Assembly: GCA_934486825.1 (NCBI GenBank)
Contig: CAKSQF010000007.1
Location: 41,168 to 105,167 of the forward strand
DNA from: an uncultured Eubacteriales bacterium
GTDB lineage: Bacteria > Bacillota > Clostridia > Oscillospirales > CAG-272
DNA length: 64,000 nt
Direction: 5' to 3'
This document shows positions 27,125 to 37,300 of the stretch, one piece after another. The stretch's first letter is position 1, and every line of letters begins with the position of its first letter. The notes beneath the pieces were generated by a model. That model had not been told where the DNA came from. It saw only the letters and a list, made by a program, of their open reading frames with translations, and did not search any database. The position numbers and the translations under genes are program-made.

Positions 27125-27870
27125 TGATCGGTCATCCGACATTCGAGGACGGACAGTTTGTCCGTCCTTATTTGTTTCTGTCCGAAAATGTTCCCGATAT
27201 TTTCTGTGATGGAATATGCGGGATTATTTCGGAAGCCGGCGGTATTTCTCCCGACATTATCAGACTGCCCTCCTTCGACAGGCTGGATTTTCCGGTAGCA
27301 TCGCATCCGGACATGCTGGTTTTGCCTGCTGGCGGACGTTCGCTCTTTGTTTACCGCGAGTATTACGGGATGCATCGCGGCGTTTTTGACGGCAAAGGGT
27401 TTGAAGTACACATGACGGATGCCGCACCCGGCAAGAAATATCCAAGCGATATTCTGCTCAATTTTCTTATTTTCGGGGACAGCATCATAGGGCGGTGTGA
27501 CATGCTTCCGCCCGAACTCAAGGCTCTTGGACTGCGTCCGGTCACCGCAAAGCAGGGATATGCACGATGCTCTGTCTGCCTTGCGGACGGTTGTGCAATC
27601 ACTGCCGACAAAACGCTTGCCGACATTCTGACGGGCATGGGTGCTGACGTGCTGCTCCTGTCGCCCGGCGGGGTAAAGCTTGACGGCTATGATTACGGCT
27701 TTATCGGCGGAGCCTCGATAGTATACCGCAACGAAATTATTTTTTTCGGCAATCCCGCGACACACCCGGACGGCGAAAGAATCGCCGTCTTTGCCGATCG
27801 CCACGGTCTGAAGATTCATCCGCTGTCAGACGGTGAGCTTACCGACTTTGGCGGCGGTTTCGTTATCTGA
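27124..27870 (+). CDS. Pentein-like protein (DUF6873 family, probable)
   Basis: A 248-residue cytoplasmic protein. I assign it tentatively to DUF6873, a group with the guanidino-group-modifying (pentein) fold, from HPDMLVLPAGGRSLF and the C-terminal VLLLSPGGVKLDGYDYGFIGGASI with IIFFGNPATHPDG. If catalytic, it could hydrolyse a modified arginine or similar amidine; active residues cannot be assigned with confidence. It is translationally coupled to rpmB through TAATG and has no promoter of its own. Confidence 0.65.
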   Translation: MIGHPTFEDGQFVRPYLFLSENVPDIFCDGICGIISEAGGISPDIIRLPSFDRLDFPVASHPDMLVLPAGGRSLFVYREYYGMHRGVFDGKGFEVHMTDAAPGKKYPSDILLNFLIFGDSIIGRCDMLPPELKALGLRPVTAKQGYARCSVCLADGCAITADKTLADILTGMGADVLLLSPGGVKLDGYDYGFIGGASIVYRNEIIFFGNPATHPDGERIAVFADRHGLKIHPLSDGELTDFGGGFVI

Positions 27871-27896
27871 ATTTTTAATCATTGAAGGATTATTTT

Positions 27897-29756
27897 ATGT
27901 ACAGCTTCAGAAAAAGACTCATATCCGCCGCAATTGCCGTCGCTCTGCTTCCGACGGCTTTATCGGCTTGCCGATCCGATCGTCCTGCCGTCACCTCCGG
28001 TGATACAAGTGCGGTGACAACCGTGAAAACGACAACAGCCGCTTCCACGACGGTACGGTGGGAACCGGCGATTCCGCCCGAATCGGACGATATCATTGTA
28101 TGCGTCTCCGACTACACGGAGGACATAATGATTGACATGCGATACGGCGGCACAAACAACAGCACTGCCACCCGTATCTACAAATTCGACAAGGCGTATC
28201 TCCGTTACGGAACGGTAAAAAAGCTCATTGAAGCACAGAAGAAGCTTTCGGAGAGCGGACTCAGACTTGTTATCTGGGACGCCTTCCGCCCGCTTGAAGC
28301 TCAGATATCCCTTTATTACACACAGCCTGAGTGTATGATAAGTCCGGCAGCCGGCAGATACGTAAGATACAACAACGCCGATGCCGTTTCGGTTGCCGCC
28401 GTAAAAGCAGACGGCACACCGATCGAGCTTCCGTCCGATTTCTTCGGTGAGAACCGTTCCCGTTCATATACGGGAGCATCTGCGGAAGCAAAAAGCAATG
28501 CCGCTTTAATCGACCGTGCTATGACCGATGCCGGGATGGTTGCCTATCTTGATGACGAATGGTACAGCTATGCGGACAGCAACGAATATCCGCTTGCCTC
28601 CACAGTCACTGCCGATCAGAACGGGCTTCACGAATGTGAAAGCTGGATCGTTGACTGCAACGAAGCAATCTCGCTCCGGGCACAACCGAACACCGCGTCG
28701 GAGCAGACTGCAAGGGTCGGAAAAGGTGAAAAGGTAAAAGTGATCTTTTTCAGCGAGAAGTTTGCCTACTGCGAATACAACGGGCAATTCGGATACGCGC
28801 TCGCCGCATACCTTGTTCAGTCGGAAGAAAACGGCTATTCTCACGATCTGACGGTTGTAAAACCAAGTTACGACTATGATTACGACAGGATGCAGTCCGA
28901 GCTTACCGAGCTTGTACGGCTCTATCCCGAAAAGATCAGGTTGAAATCCATCGGGAAGAGTGAGGAAGGCAGGGACCTCACGGTAGCCGTGGTCGGCAAT
29001 CCGGATGCGGAAAACCGCATATTCATTTCAGCCGCTATTCACGCGCGTGAATACATGACCGCCGCCATTGCAATGGGGCAGATCGAATATCTGCTTTCCA
29101 ATCCGTCGCTTTCCTGCGGAATCGGAGAAATCACTGTCGGAGAGATGCTCGAAAACACAGCCATATGCGTACTGCCGTTTACAAACCCGGACGGTGCCAT
29201 GATAGTCACCTCGGGCGTGATTCCCGAACAGTTCAGAAGGCGATACAATTCGTCATACACAGAAAAGTGGAAAGCAAACGCACGAGGGGTCGATCTAAAC
29301 GCTAATTTTGACGCAGACTGGGAAAGGTACGGCGGAGCGCTCGGCTCGACGGGCAGACCGTCATACATGAGCTACAAGGGTACTTCCCCCGAATGTGCCG
29401 CCGAATCGAAAGCCGTTGCCGATTACATCCGCTCGGAACGCTTCGATCTCGTTCTCTGCTATCATACAACAGGCTCATATATCTATGCTTCATACAAGAA
29501 TTACGACGAAACAAATGCAAAATGCAACAAGGTTGCGCGTTGCATTGCAGGTCGCTCGGGCTATATTATTGCTCCGCAATCCGGAACCAGCACGGCGGGG
29601 CTTAAGGACTGGTGCATAAAGATCGGTATTCCCGCACTGACTATTGAATTCGGCACGGCGTCAAATCCGCTTATGCTGCGCGAATTCGACAACATATGGG
29701 CACGCACAAAGGAAATCCCGATCCTTTCATACCTTTGGGTATCGAAAAATTGCTGA
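27897..29756 (+). CDS. Lipoprotein fusing a VanX-like domain, an SH3 domain and an M14 carboxypeptidase
   Basis: A 619-residue envelope protein from ATG 27897 (GAAGGA upstream), starting with a signal whose lipobox ends LSAC. Residues about 60-225 resemble D-Ala-D-Ala dipeptidase VanX (IDMRYGGTNN, VIWDAFRPLEAQ), but the zinc motif SxHxxGxAxD and the later ExxxH are not preserved, so this part is probably inactive. An SH3b-like domain (about 240-315) contains SLRAQPNTAS. The M14 zinc carboxypeptidase domain (about 330-615) keeps HARE (His382, Glu385), GVDLNANFD, the zinc His523 in CYHTTG and catalytic Glu584 in TIEFG. The likely role is peptidoglycan-peptide trimming, with the first two domains targeting the wall. 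Confidence 0.85.
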   Translation: MYSFRKRLISAAIAVALLPTALSACRSDRPAVTSGDTSAVTTVKTTTAASTTVRWEPAIPPESDDIIVCVSDYTEDIMIDMRYGGTNNSTATRIYKFDKAYLRYGTVKKLIEAQKKLSESGLRLVIWDAFRPLEAQISLYYTQPECMISPAAGRYVRYNNADAVSVAAVKADGTPIELPSDFFGENRSRSYTGASAEAKSNAALIDRAMTDAGMVAYLDDEWYSYADSNEYPLASTVTADQNGLHECESWIVDCNEAISLRAQPNTASEQTARVGKGEKVKVIFFSEKFAYCEYNGQFGYALAAYLVQSEENGYSHDLTVVKPSYDYDYDRMQSELTELVRLYPEKIRLKSIGKSEEGRDLTVAVVGNPDAENRIFISAAIHAREYMTAAIAMGQIEYLLSNPSLSCGIGEITVGEMLENTAICVLPFTNPDGAMIVTSGVIPEQFRRRYNSSYTEKWKANARGVDLNANFDADWERYGGALGSTGRPSYMSYKGTSPECAAESKAVADYIRSERFDLVLCYHTTGSYIYASYKNYDETNAKCNKVARCIAGRSGYIIAPQSGTSTAGLKDWCIKIGIPALTIEFGTASNPLMLREFDNIWARTKEIPILSYLWVSKNC

Positions 29757-29783
29757 AAAAACGCACATGATCTTCAAAAATAA

Positions 29784-29816
29784 AAAACAAGGAGGCTTGC
29801 CTCCTTGTTTTTTTAT
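29784..29816 (+). terminator. Rho-independent terminator between convergent genes
   Basis: AAAACAAGGAGGC (29784-29796) pairs with 29799-29811 over 13 bp, then T-rich sequence. The A-rich left side makes it workable in both directions. Confidence 0.88.
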
Positions 29817-29832
29817 TGAAAAAACTTAAAAC

Positions 29833-31965
29833 TTACTGGACGATCGGTGATCCGACAAATGCGCCTTTCTCTATTACCGATCCGCGCGGAATAAAGAGCA
29901 CTGTGAGCATTCTGCAATCGGAGAATGCATATTTACCTACCGTTACCGGCTTTGTACTCAGGAACTCTACCTTTTTTAGCAGCTCCGCACCGACAAGCAT
30001 CTCATCGGGAACCGAGGTGACACCTGCACCTACCGTTACCTCTATCACAAGCAAGCGATATGCCTCAAGATCATCCGTAATTTCATCCGGAGCGGCACCT
30101 ATGCCGGATATAAGCAGTCTTCCGTCGGTATAAAGATACCAGTTGACTCCTGACGACGTTCTTCTGAAATAAGCAAGCACCGGCTTTGCATCGCTGTACT
30201 TTGCTCCGATCGCTTCCGCAAGCTTTTTACCGTTGGTCGATGTTTCGTAGCCCGAAACATTTTTAAGATTCTTGCATCCTTCAAATGCCGTTTCGGATAT
30301 TGTCCGTGTTCCTGCCGGAATATTTATCGAAGCAAGCGATAAGCAGTTTGCAAATGCACTGTCACCCACCGATTTCAGTGTCATCGGCAGTCTGACATTC
30401 ACAAGCTGACCAAGATCCGAGAACGCATAGTTCCCTATAGAAGTTATTCCCTCTTCCACAACAATCTTGGTTATGCTGTCGGAAACCACACTCCAACCGA
30501 AATCGGAAAGTGATTTCCCGTCCTTTATTGCTCCGCTTCCCGACACGGTAAGCGTACCGTCCGAAAAATACCATGTCGCATTCTCACCGCAGGTCAGATC
30601 GCCGAGTATTTCATGCTGTTCATGACCGCAATCCTCGCATGTTCTCTTGCGCTCCATGACCCAGATGCTCTCCCAATCACCGTAGGAATGGGCGATCTTG
30701 TTGTAAACAGCGGTAAAGCTGCCGCCTGTTTCCGTTGCCACGGTATCTTCATCAAGACCCTCCCAGCCGACAAATTCATACTCATAAACATCGTCGGTTT
30801 CTCTTGCGGGGAGCTTTGCGGGGGTATATATACGGTTGCCCGGATACATATAATATGTGCAGATCACGTTTCCGTCCCAATCGATGAAATCATACGGAAC
30901 GGTACCGTCATTATTGATTATTGAAGAATAATCCTTATAACACACATTCAGATCGGCATTTCCCTGTATGCCGTCAACTCTGCCTTTGTCGTAATACTGC
31001 CATACTCCGAAACGGTCGCTGTAATCCTCATTCGGCGTTCCGTCATCGGTCCATCTTGCAATCCAGAGCTCATAGACCGGTGCAAGCGTATCGTAATTGA
31101 GAAGGGTCGTAAACCAGTTGCGGTTCGCATATACGCCCGCATAATAACCGGTCGCCGCTATCCTGTCGCAGAACGAGATTGTCATTTCGGTGAGGAGCTG
31201 ACGGGAAAGCGATTGCTGGCTTATATTTTCGATATCGACGTAAACAGGCATATCAAACTGCTTTCCGCAGATAAAGCTCATATATTCTTCGGCGTCCGCC
31301 TCCGCCTCGGCGACCGACATGGCGTATGTATAATAATACGCTCCGACCTTGAGTCCCGCCGCCTTTGCGCGCTCGTAGTTCTCTTCGAAATACGGGTCTT
31401 TATTGCCGGTAGAGCCTGCACGTATAATTACAAAATCAATACCCGCCGCTTTCGCTTTTTCAAAATCGGATGTCTTGCACCAGAATGAAACATCGACGCC
31501 GTAGGTCACATTTTCGTCATTTTTTCCGCCGGAGGCACCGTTAAAATAACTGCTCGGCGTTACGAACGACCAGCTGTCAAGCACGATCTCCTTATCGGGT
31601 GTGAAAAGATGAAAACAGTAGTAATACCTTGTGTAATCCTCAAGTCCGTCAACAGAGACGGTCAGCGACGGGACATTCTTTCCAACATTGCCTTTTCTGA
31701 CAAGATTCATCGAATCCGGTTTTTTTCCGATATAAAGCTCATATCGGGTGATATAGGTCTTTGAAAAAGACAGATTAAGCGTAGCGCTTGTCCTCGTTAT
31801 TTCGCTTGCATACGAATTACTGACAACAATGCCCGATTCAGCCTCGCTGACAGTGGTAAGAGCAGTTTTACCGATACTCTCATCGGCAATGATCCATGCG
31901 GCAACACCCACAAGAATCAACACCGCAAGAACCGTTACAGCAATCCATCTTTTCTTCATACTCAT
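29833..31965 (-). CDS. GH25 lysozyme-like protein with BspA-type leucine-rich repeats
   Basis: A 710-residue surface protein. A hydrophobic N-terminal segment (about 6-28) acts as a signal or anchor. Residues about 45-140 look like a fibronectin-III domain. The GH25 muramidase domain (about 150-345) has YGVDVSFWCKTSDFEKAKAAG, VIIRAGSTG and the acidic pair in VYVDIEN, with LWIARWTDD. A YxxE linker precedes leucine-rich repeats of LRR_5 type (about 455-710), for example ITSIGNYAFSDLGQLVNVRLP. Wall cleavage together with adhesion or self-binding is inferred. The start has GAAAGGTCGGGT before ATG. It converges with the M14 gene. Confidence 0.88.
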   Translation of the reverse strand: MSMKKRWIAVTVLAVLILVGVAAWIIADESIGKTALTTVSEAESGIVVSNSYASEITRTSATLNLSFSKTYITRYELYIGKKPDSMNLVRKGNVGKNVPSLTVSVDGLEDYTRYYYCFHLFTPDKEIVLDSWSFVTPSSYFNGASGGKNDENVTYGVDVSFWCKTSDFEKAKAAGIDFVIIRAGSTGNKDPYFEENYERAKAAGLKVGAYYYTYAMSVAEAEADAEEYMSFICGKQFDMPVYVDIENISQQSLSRQLLTEMTISFCDRIAATGYYAGVYANRNWFTTLLNYDTLAPVYELWIARWTDDGTPNEDYSDRFGVWQYYDKGRVDGIQGNADLNVCYKDYSSIINNDGTVPYDFIDWDGNVICTYYMYPGNRIYTPAKLPARETDDVYEYEFVGWEGLDEDTVATETGGSFTAVYNKIAHSYGDWESIWVMERKRTCEDCGHEQHEILGDLTCGENATWYFSDGTLTVSGSGAIKDGKSLSDFGWSVVSDSITKIVVEEGITSIGNYAFSDLGQLVNVRLPMTLKSVGDSAFANCLSLASINIPAGTRTISETAFEGCKNLKNVSGYETSTNGKKLAEAIGAKYSDAKPVLAYFRRTSSGVNWYLYTDGRLLISGIGAAPDEITDDLEAYRLLVIEVTVGAGVTSVPDEMLVGAELLKKVEFLSTKPVTVGKYAFSDCRMLTVLFIPRGSVIEKGAFVGSPIVQ

Positions 31966-31999
31966 ACCCGACCTTTCATTTTTCCAAAATCCCGTATCT

Positions 32000-32028
32000 A
32001 TTTTACTATCAAATCAAAGCATTGTCAA
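32000..32028 (-). promoter_or_regulatory. Sigma-A-type promoter of the GH25-LRR gene
   Basis: On the reverse strand TTGACA (32023-32028), 17-base spacer, TAAAAT (32000-32005). Confidence 0.8.
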
Positions 32029-32069
32029 GCGTTTTTTGTCAACTGCAAAAAAAGTTCTCTTTTTGCCTG

Positions 32070-34199
32070 TTATATTCCGACAAGTCCCCTGAAATCAAAC
32101 GAAATCGGCTTGATTCCGGACGAAAAACGTATGGTATAACAGCGTTTTCCGCTGTCCGCGCTCTCGACCACGCCTATCCCGAACACCTTATGCACAACCC
32201 TGTCCCCTTCGGAGAACAGCGGCGGCTCTCCACGGAAACCGCTCTCTGACTCAGATCGGCAATCGGGTATTTTTTTGCCCGTAAAATTCATTAAAGTTCT
32301 GTCTATATCGTCGGTAACAAAGCGCGACGGCATCTTTTGAAATCCCCTCACGCCAAGCCCTTCGCTGTCTGTAATCAGTATACTATCGGCGGCGCGTGTT
32401 ATGGCGACGAAAGCCAGTCTGCGTTCCTCCTCAAGTGCCGATTCCTTTCGCTCCGCCAGTGAACGCATCGACGGGAAGACATTTTCGCTCATTCCGACAA
32501 GTATGACATGTTTAAATTCCAGTCCTTTTGCCGTATGTACGGTCATCATGCGCACGCAGTCGGCATTTTCGCGCTCTTCGGTATCTCTGAAAAGCGCGAC
32601 ATTCTGAAGAAAAACCGGCAGTGTCAGCTCCTCTCCGAAATTTGAATCGGTATCGTTTATACTTTTTATCAATTCCCCGACATTATCAAGCCTTTCGCCG
32701 TCGCCGCACAGACGTATATATGCCTCATAGCCGCTGTCATGGAAAAGCCTGCAAAGCAGCTCGGACACGGTAAGTCTTTCGGACTCGGCTTTCATTTTTT
32801 CGACAAGCTCAACAAACTGTGCAGCCTTACTTCCGGCAAAGACGCGATCATTTACATGCTCCCTGAGCGTTTCATAGAGTGTTTTGCCCTCCGCGCCCGC
32901 AAGCTCCTTAAGTGCGTCAATCCTGAGCTTACCCATTTTACGCTTCGGCATATTGATCGTTCTCAGAAAGGAAAGATCATCGCCGTAGAGTACCATCCGC
33001 AGATACGCTATCACCGTTTTGATCTCGGCTCGTTCGTAAAATCCGACGCCGCCTACCACTCTGTACGGTATTTTCCGCTCGGTGAAGGCAGTCTCGATCG
33101 CTCTCGACAGATATGAAGCACGATAAAGCAGTGCAATGTCCGAATATTTTCCGCCGGAAGCGGTAATTCCGGATATATACTCACATATTCTTTTGACTTC
33201 TTCCGCCTCGTTTGCGGCGTGATACATTTCGGGAAGCGGTCCGTTTTCCCGCTTTGAATACAGTTCCTTTTTTATTCTGTTATGATTTACCGAAATCAGA
33301 CTGTTCGCCGCGGCAAGTATCTGCGGAGTAGAGCGGTAATTACGATTCATTATCACCGTTTTGCACGGCTGATTATCCTTATCGAAATTTATGATGAATC
33401 TGTTGTCCGACCCACGCCACTCGTATATATTCTGATCGGGGTCACCGACTATAAACAGATTATGGTGAAGTGCGGCAAGTCGGTTTACAAATCGGTATTC
33501 CTCTATATCGACATCCTGAAATTCGTCCACCTGCACGTAACAGAGGCGCTCCTGCCATTTTTGCTCGATTTCCTTATAATTATCGAAAATATAGGTCACA
33601 AACTTGATAAGATCGGCGAAATCGAGGGCGAAGCTCTTTTTCTGCTTTGCTATATAGCGTATTATCACAGCCTCTTCCCTGCTTTCGGGCGTAAGCGAAC
33701 CGAAATCAAAGGACGGGTCTGCCAACCAATCAATATATTTCGTATCGGTTTTATAAATTTCTATCCTGTCAAGCAGAGTCGAAAAGGACGCGCTGTCAAG
33801 CTTCATATCAAGCTCGCCGTACACCTCTTCAAGGATTTTTTTCTGATCGTCGGAGTCAAGTATCGGAAATGAGGACGGATAGAACATTTTCTCGATATCC
33901 TCACGCAATATCCGTGCGCAAAAGCCGTGTATCGTCGAAATATACGAGGTGTCGGCGGCAGCACCGAGCATCGACTTTATCCTGCGCTTCATTTCGCCTG
34001 CCGCCTTATTTGTAAATGTCAGGCAGAGTATATTTGACGGCGATATTCCGAGCTCGTTCACTATATACGCATATCTGCGGATAAGCGCCCCGGTTTTGCC
34101 GGTGCCCGCGCCGGCAACCACTCTGACATAGCCCTCTGTCGCACAGACTGCCTCTCTCTGCTTCTCATTGAGTCCGCGGAGTATATCGGCTTCGTTCAT
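32070..34199 (-). CDS. UvrD/PcrA-family ATP-dependent DNA helicase
   Basis: A 709-residue superfamily 1A 3'-5' helicase used in DNA repair and replication-fork clearance. Motifs in order: LNEKQREAV (Q motif), AGAGTGKT (I), LTFTNKAAGEMKRRI (Ia), YVQVDEFQDVD (II), GDPDQNIYEWRGS (III), NYRSTPQIL (IV), MMTVHTAKGLEFKHVILVG (V) and RRLAFVAITRA (VI). The C-terminal 50 residues (SEGDRVVHKVFGIGVVES) resemble the Tudor-like tail of PcrA that contacts RNA polymerase. It could be pcrA itself or a uvrD paralogue. I place the start at ATG 34197-34199; an ATG seven codons upstream is weaker. Confidence 0.93.
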   Translation of the reverse strand: MNEADILRGLNEKQREAVCATEGYVRVVAGAGTGKTGALIRRYAYIVNELGISPSNILCLTFTNKAAGEMKRRIKSMLGAAADTSYISTIHGFCARILREDIEKMFYPSSFPILDSDDQKKILEEVYGELDMKLDSASFSTLLDRIEIYKTDTKYIDWLADPSFDFGSLTPESREEAVIIRYIAKQKKSFALDFADLIKFVTYIFDNYKEIEQKWQERLCYVQVDEFQDVDIEEYRFVNRLAALHHNLFIVGDPDQNIYEWRGSDNRFIINFDKDNQPCKTVIMNRNYRSTPQILAAANSLISVNHNRIKKELYSKRENGPLPEMYHAANEAEEVKRICEYISGITASGGKYSDIALLYRASYLSRAIETAFTERKIPYRVVGGVGFYERAEIKTVIAYLRMVLYGDDLSFLRTINMPKRKMGKLRIDALKELAGAEGKTLYETLREHVNDRVFAGSKAAQFVELVEKMKAESERLTVSELLCRLFHDSGYEAYIRLCGDGERLDNVGELIKSINDTDSNFGEELTLPVFLQNVALFRDTEERENADCVRMMTVHTAKGLEFKHVILVGMSENVFPSMRSLAERKESALEEERRLAFVAITRAADSILITDSEGLGVRGFQKMPSRFVTDDIDRTLMNFTGKKIPDCRSESESGFRGEPPLFSEGDRVVHKVFGIGVVESADSGKRCYTIRFSSGIKPISFDFRGLVGI

Positions 34200-34239
34200 A
34201 TCTTCACCGCCCTTCATCACCGTTTCACATATTTTTTAC

Positions 34240-34268
34240 AGTTTATCACAAGAACATTTGTTTGTCAA
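34240..34268 (-). promoter_or_regulatory. Sigma-A-type promoter of the helicase gene
   Basis: On the reverse strand TTGACA (34263-34268), 17-base spacer, TAAACT (34240-34245). Confidence 0.7.
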
Positions 34269-34311
34269 TGCTTTTTATAAAAGAAAATAAATTCGCAAAC
34301 AAAAAGCAAAC

Positions 34312-34348
34312 GGGGGATGTTAAAAACATGATGTTTTTAACATCCCCC
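34312..34348 (-). terminator. Strong terminator after the haem-protein operon
   Basis: An 18-bp perfect inverted repeat (34312-34329 with 34331-34348) containing GGGGGATGTTAAAAAC. It follows the HzsA-like gene by 13 bases and isolates the helicase gene from the four-gene cytochrome operon. Confidence 0.88.
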
Positions 34349-34361
34349 GAAAATTCCGGTT

Positions 34362-37300
34362 TCAGCCGAGAATTTCGGTTCCGAGAACCTCGATCTCGCT
34401 TATTGCCGCAGATCCCGATCCCACCGACGGTTCAACCGTAAAGTCGGAGAAGGTGATCGAGGTCGTTTCGATATCGCCAAGCTCTATATACTGCATATCG
34501 TCGCTTCCGCTGAGACGTATGTATACCGAGCTTCCGTCCGAGAAGGTCAGCTTACAATCGGTAAAGTGGGAGTCATTTGCCGCTCTGCGAAGCTTTATCG
34601 CAAGCTCTGATACCTTTACCTTTCTTCCGAAATCTATACAAAGCCTCGTGTTTTCATCGATCTTATCCGGCTGCCACGACTGTCCCGGGTAATTGCCCAC
34701 GCTCTTATTCATCGTAAAACCGTCGATAACATTACGCGCGGCATAGCAGTCGTTTCCGTCCCTGACACCGGATGATGTCACATGCGGGAATACATCCTTT
34801 GATGCGGCGCTGTCGTAAGAATTTCTTGCAAGGTTATGGACCCTTGTCAGTTCCTCATCGCTCACAATCCTTACGGTTATCGTATTGGCACGGTATGTAC
34901 AGCCCTGCCCTGTCGTAAATGTATTCGGGAAGCATTTATCAAGCGCCGGGAGAGTTATGGTTATCTCCCCTTTATCCGAATACAGAATCGATTCTCCTAT
35001 TCTTGAGCTGAGGCTCACCGCAACATATTTAACACCGTCCGGCAGTTTTATCCTGAGTGTATCTCCCTTTTTGAACTGTGTTTTGGTATTCAGTATGACT
35101 ATTCCTCTGCCGGTTCCGATCAGCTCACTTCCGGTTGACGGCTTATAGGTGACGGTCAGCTCTTTGTCCGGTAGTTTTCCGGCAAGTGCAAGCTTTGCAT
35201 ATTCATCAAGCATATCATAGAAGTTCCGCTTATTCAGCTCTTCTTCATATTCGCGCCTGTCGTTTGCGCTCCAGTTTTCTCCCTTTTCGTAATCTCCGTA
35301 ACAGGGGACGCCGAGATCGATCCAGCAGGCTATCGCGCGTATCTCTTCCTCGGTGAGATTTCCGTGCCCGCTCCTGAGCATTGAAATTATCGTGGAATTG
35401 TGCGCGCCGTAGGCATACGGGTCAAGCATTTCGCACTGACTCATTGACGAAACCCAGTTTGTATACCCATTGACCGAATTCGCAACCCACTGATATCTGT
35501 CTCCGTTCTTCTCTGCCTTGGACTGAGTAAGCACAAGGTATGACATCGGGAAATATTTTTTCATTCTGTCGGCAAGCACATTGACCGATTCAAGCGATAT
35601 CCCGAAATCGCCGTCTGTTTCGAGCGCATACAGTCCGAGATCGAATTCATATCCGCCCACATGCTGATGAAGGCTTACCGCTATTACATTTTCGCCCTTC
35701 TTTATGATACCCGAGCCGAGTGAGATTTTCTGTGAGACATAATCGTCTGTCCACCGTTCATCTCCGAATATCTTCACCCCGTTCAGATAGACCGAAACGG
35801 TATCGTCATAAAATGTATCAAGATAGAGTGCAAACGAACTGCCGAATTTTGCGGGATCATCGACATTGAAGGTCTTTCTCGCCCACAGATAATTTTTGCC
35901 GTTCTGCGTCCAGTCGGTCGTCTGTCCTCCGAGCCTGTTTCCGAATGGAGTTTTTCCTGTTTTCCATGCAGAATCGTCAAATCCCGCTTCCGTCCAGCTT
36001 CCTGCCTTTGAGGTTGAATAATCCTCTTTTGCGGAGGTGATATATTTCCATTCCGAGCGTCTGTCAAAAATCTGCGTCCGCTTTCCGGTACTGCCCGAGC
36101 TGTCTTTGGCGATCGAAAGAATCGCACTGTCAACAAAAACATTACCGTCGGTGTCCGAAAGCGAGATCGCGATTTCGTTCTTGCCGACCTTAAACGCTTT
36201 TACCGCATTACTGTCAAGAGCTATGTTCTCATATGAGCTCATCGCACGGTTTCCGGTATATACCGACTTACCGTTGACGAAAATTTCGATCTTGCCGGTA
36301 TAGGCTATATTCAGCCCGAGCGAGCATCCCTTTATGTCATATTCGGTGCAATTGACCGTCTTGCGCAGATAAAGTCTGTCCGAGCGTACAACGGTATTTA
36401 CATTCCCGGGAGCGATTCCGAGTCTACCGAATGGTGCCGCCGAGAGCATCCATTTTCCGCTGTCCGGCTGTGATGTTGTCCAGCCCCTTGCCTGTGCTTC
36501 GGTGGTAAAATACCAATCATCACGGTTGTTTATTATGAAATCGGCGGCTGTTCTGTCATCGCATCCGAGTATACCCGCATTGATGCTCTTATATGCCGAC
36601 TTTGTATCGCCGTGACAGGAAATACAGTTTTTATCGAGTATCGGCTGAACAACCGACAGATAATCAAAGCCGATAAGGCTTCCGCCGTAAGGATCGAGTT
36701 TCTCATATTCCTCAAACGATTTCATCCAGAGATCGGGTTCAAGCTTCGATACTCCTTTTTTCATCGCTTCGGTTGTCGTTGAACCCGCTGTCGGGGTATA
36801 GTTTTTATCGACATGGCATCCGACGCAGGAGAAATATTCTCCCGGCTGGAGCGTTGACCAGCTTCTCATCGTCTGGACGACATCACCCTTTTCGTCAAGA
36901 AGCTGGAAATAGACCGGAAGCTCCGACGGAACGGTGAAGAGCGCCGAGCCGTCCTCATATACCGGGACGACGCCGAGTACCTTTTTTACATCCCACGCTC
37001 CGTTACCTGTCGCTATCGGCGAATACGGGTCGGACGAGCCTGTGCCCCTTCCGACGGTTGCGCCAATCGCAGACGAACGGAATTCGAGTCCGACGACACG
37101 CAGATACTTTATCGTTCCCGCTTCGATACCCTTCTGACCTTCATAGACGTTTGCCACATAATATGTACCGGTATCGCCCGAATAATCGACCATCGATGCG
37201 CGGTTGAATATATTGCTCGTCTTTATCGGCACGATCTGGCTTGCGGGCAGGCTTGAGCTACCCTTTGCAATCCTGACCGAATCGCCGTCGGTATTTATCA

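Noticed and set aside
33282..33872. 196-residue forward frame
   Set aside because: Antisense to the helicase, which has all its motifs.
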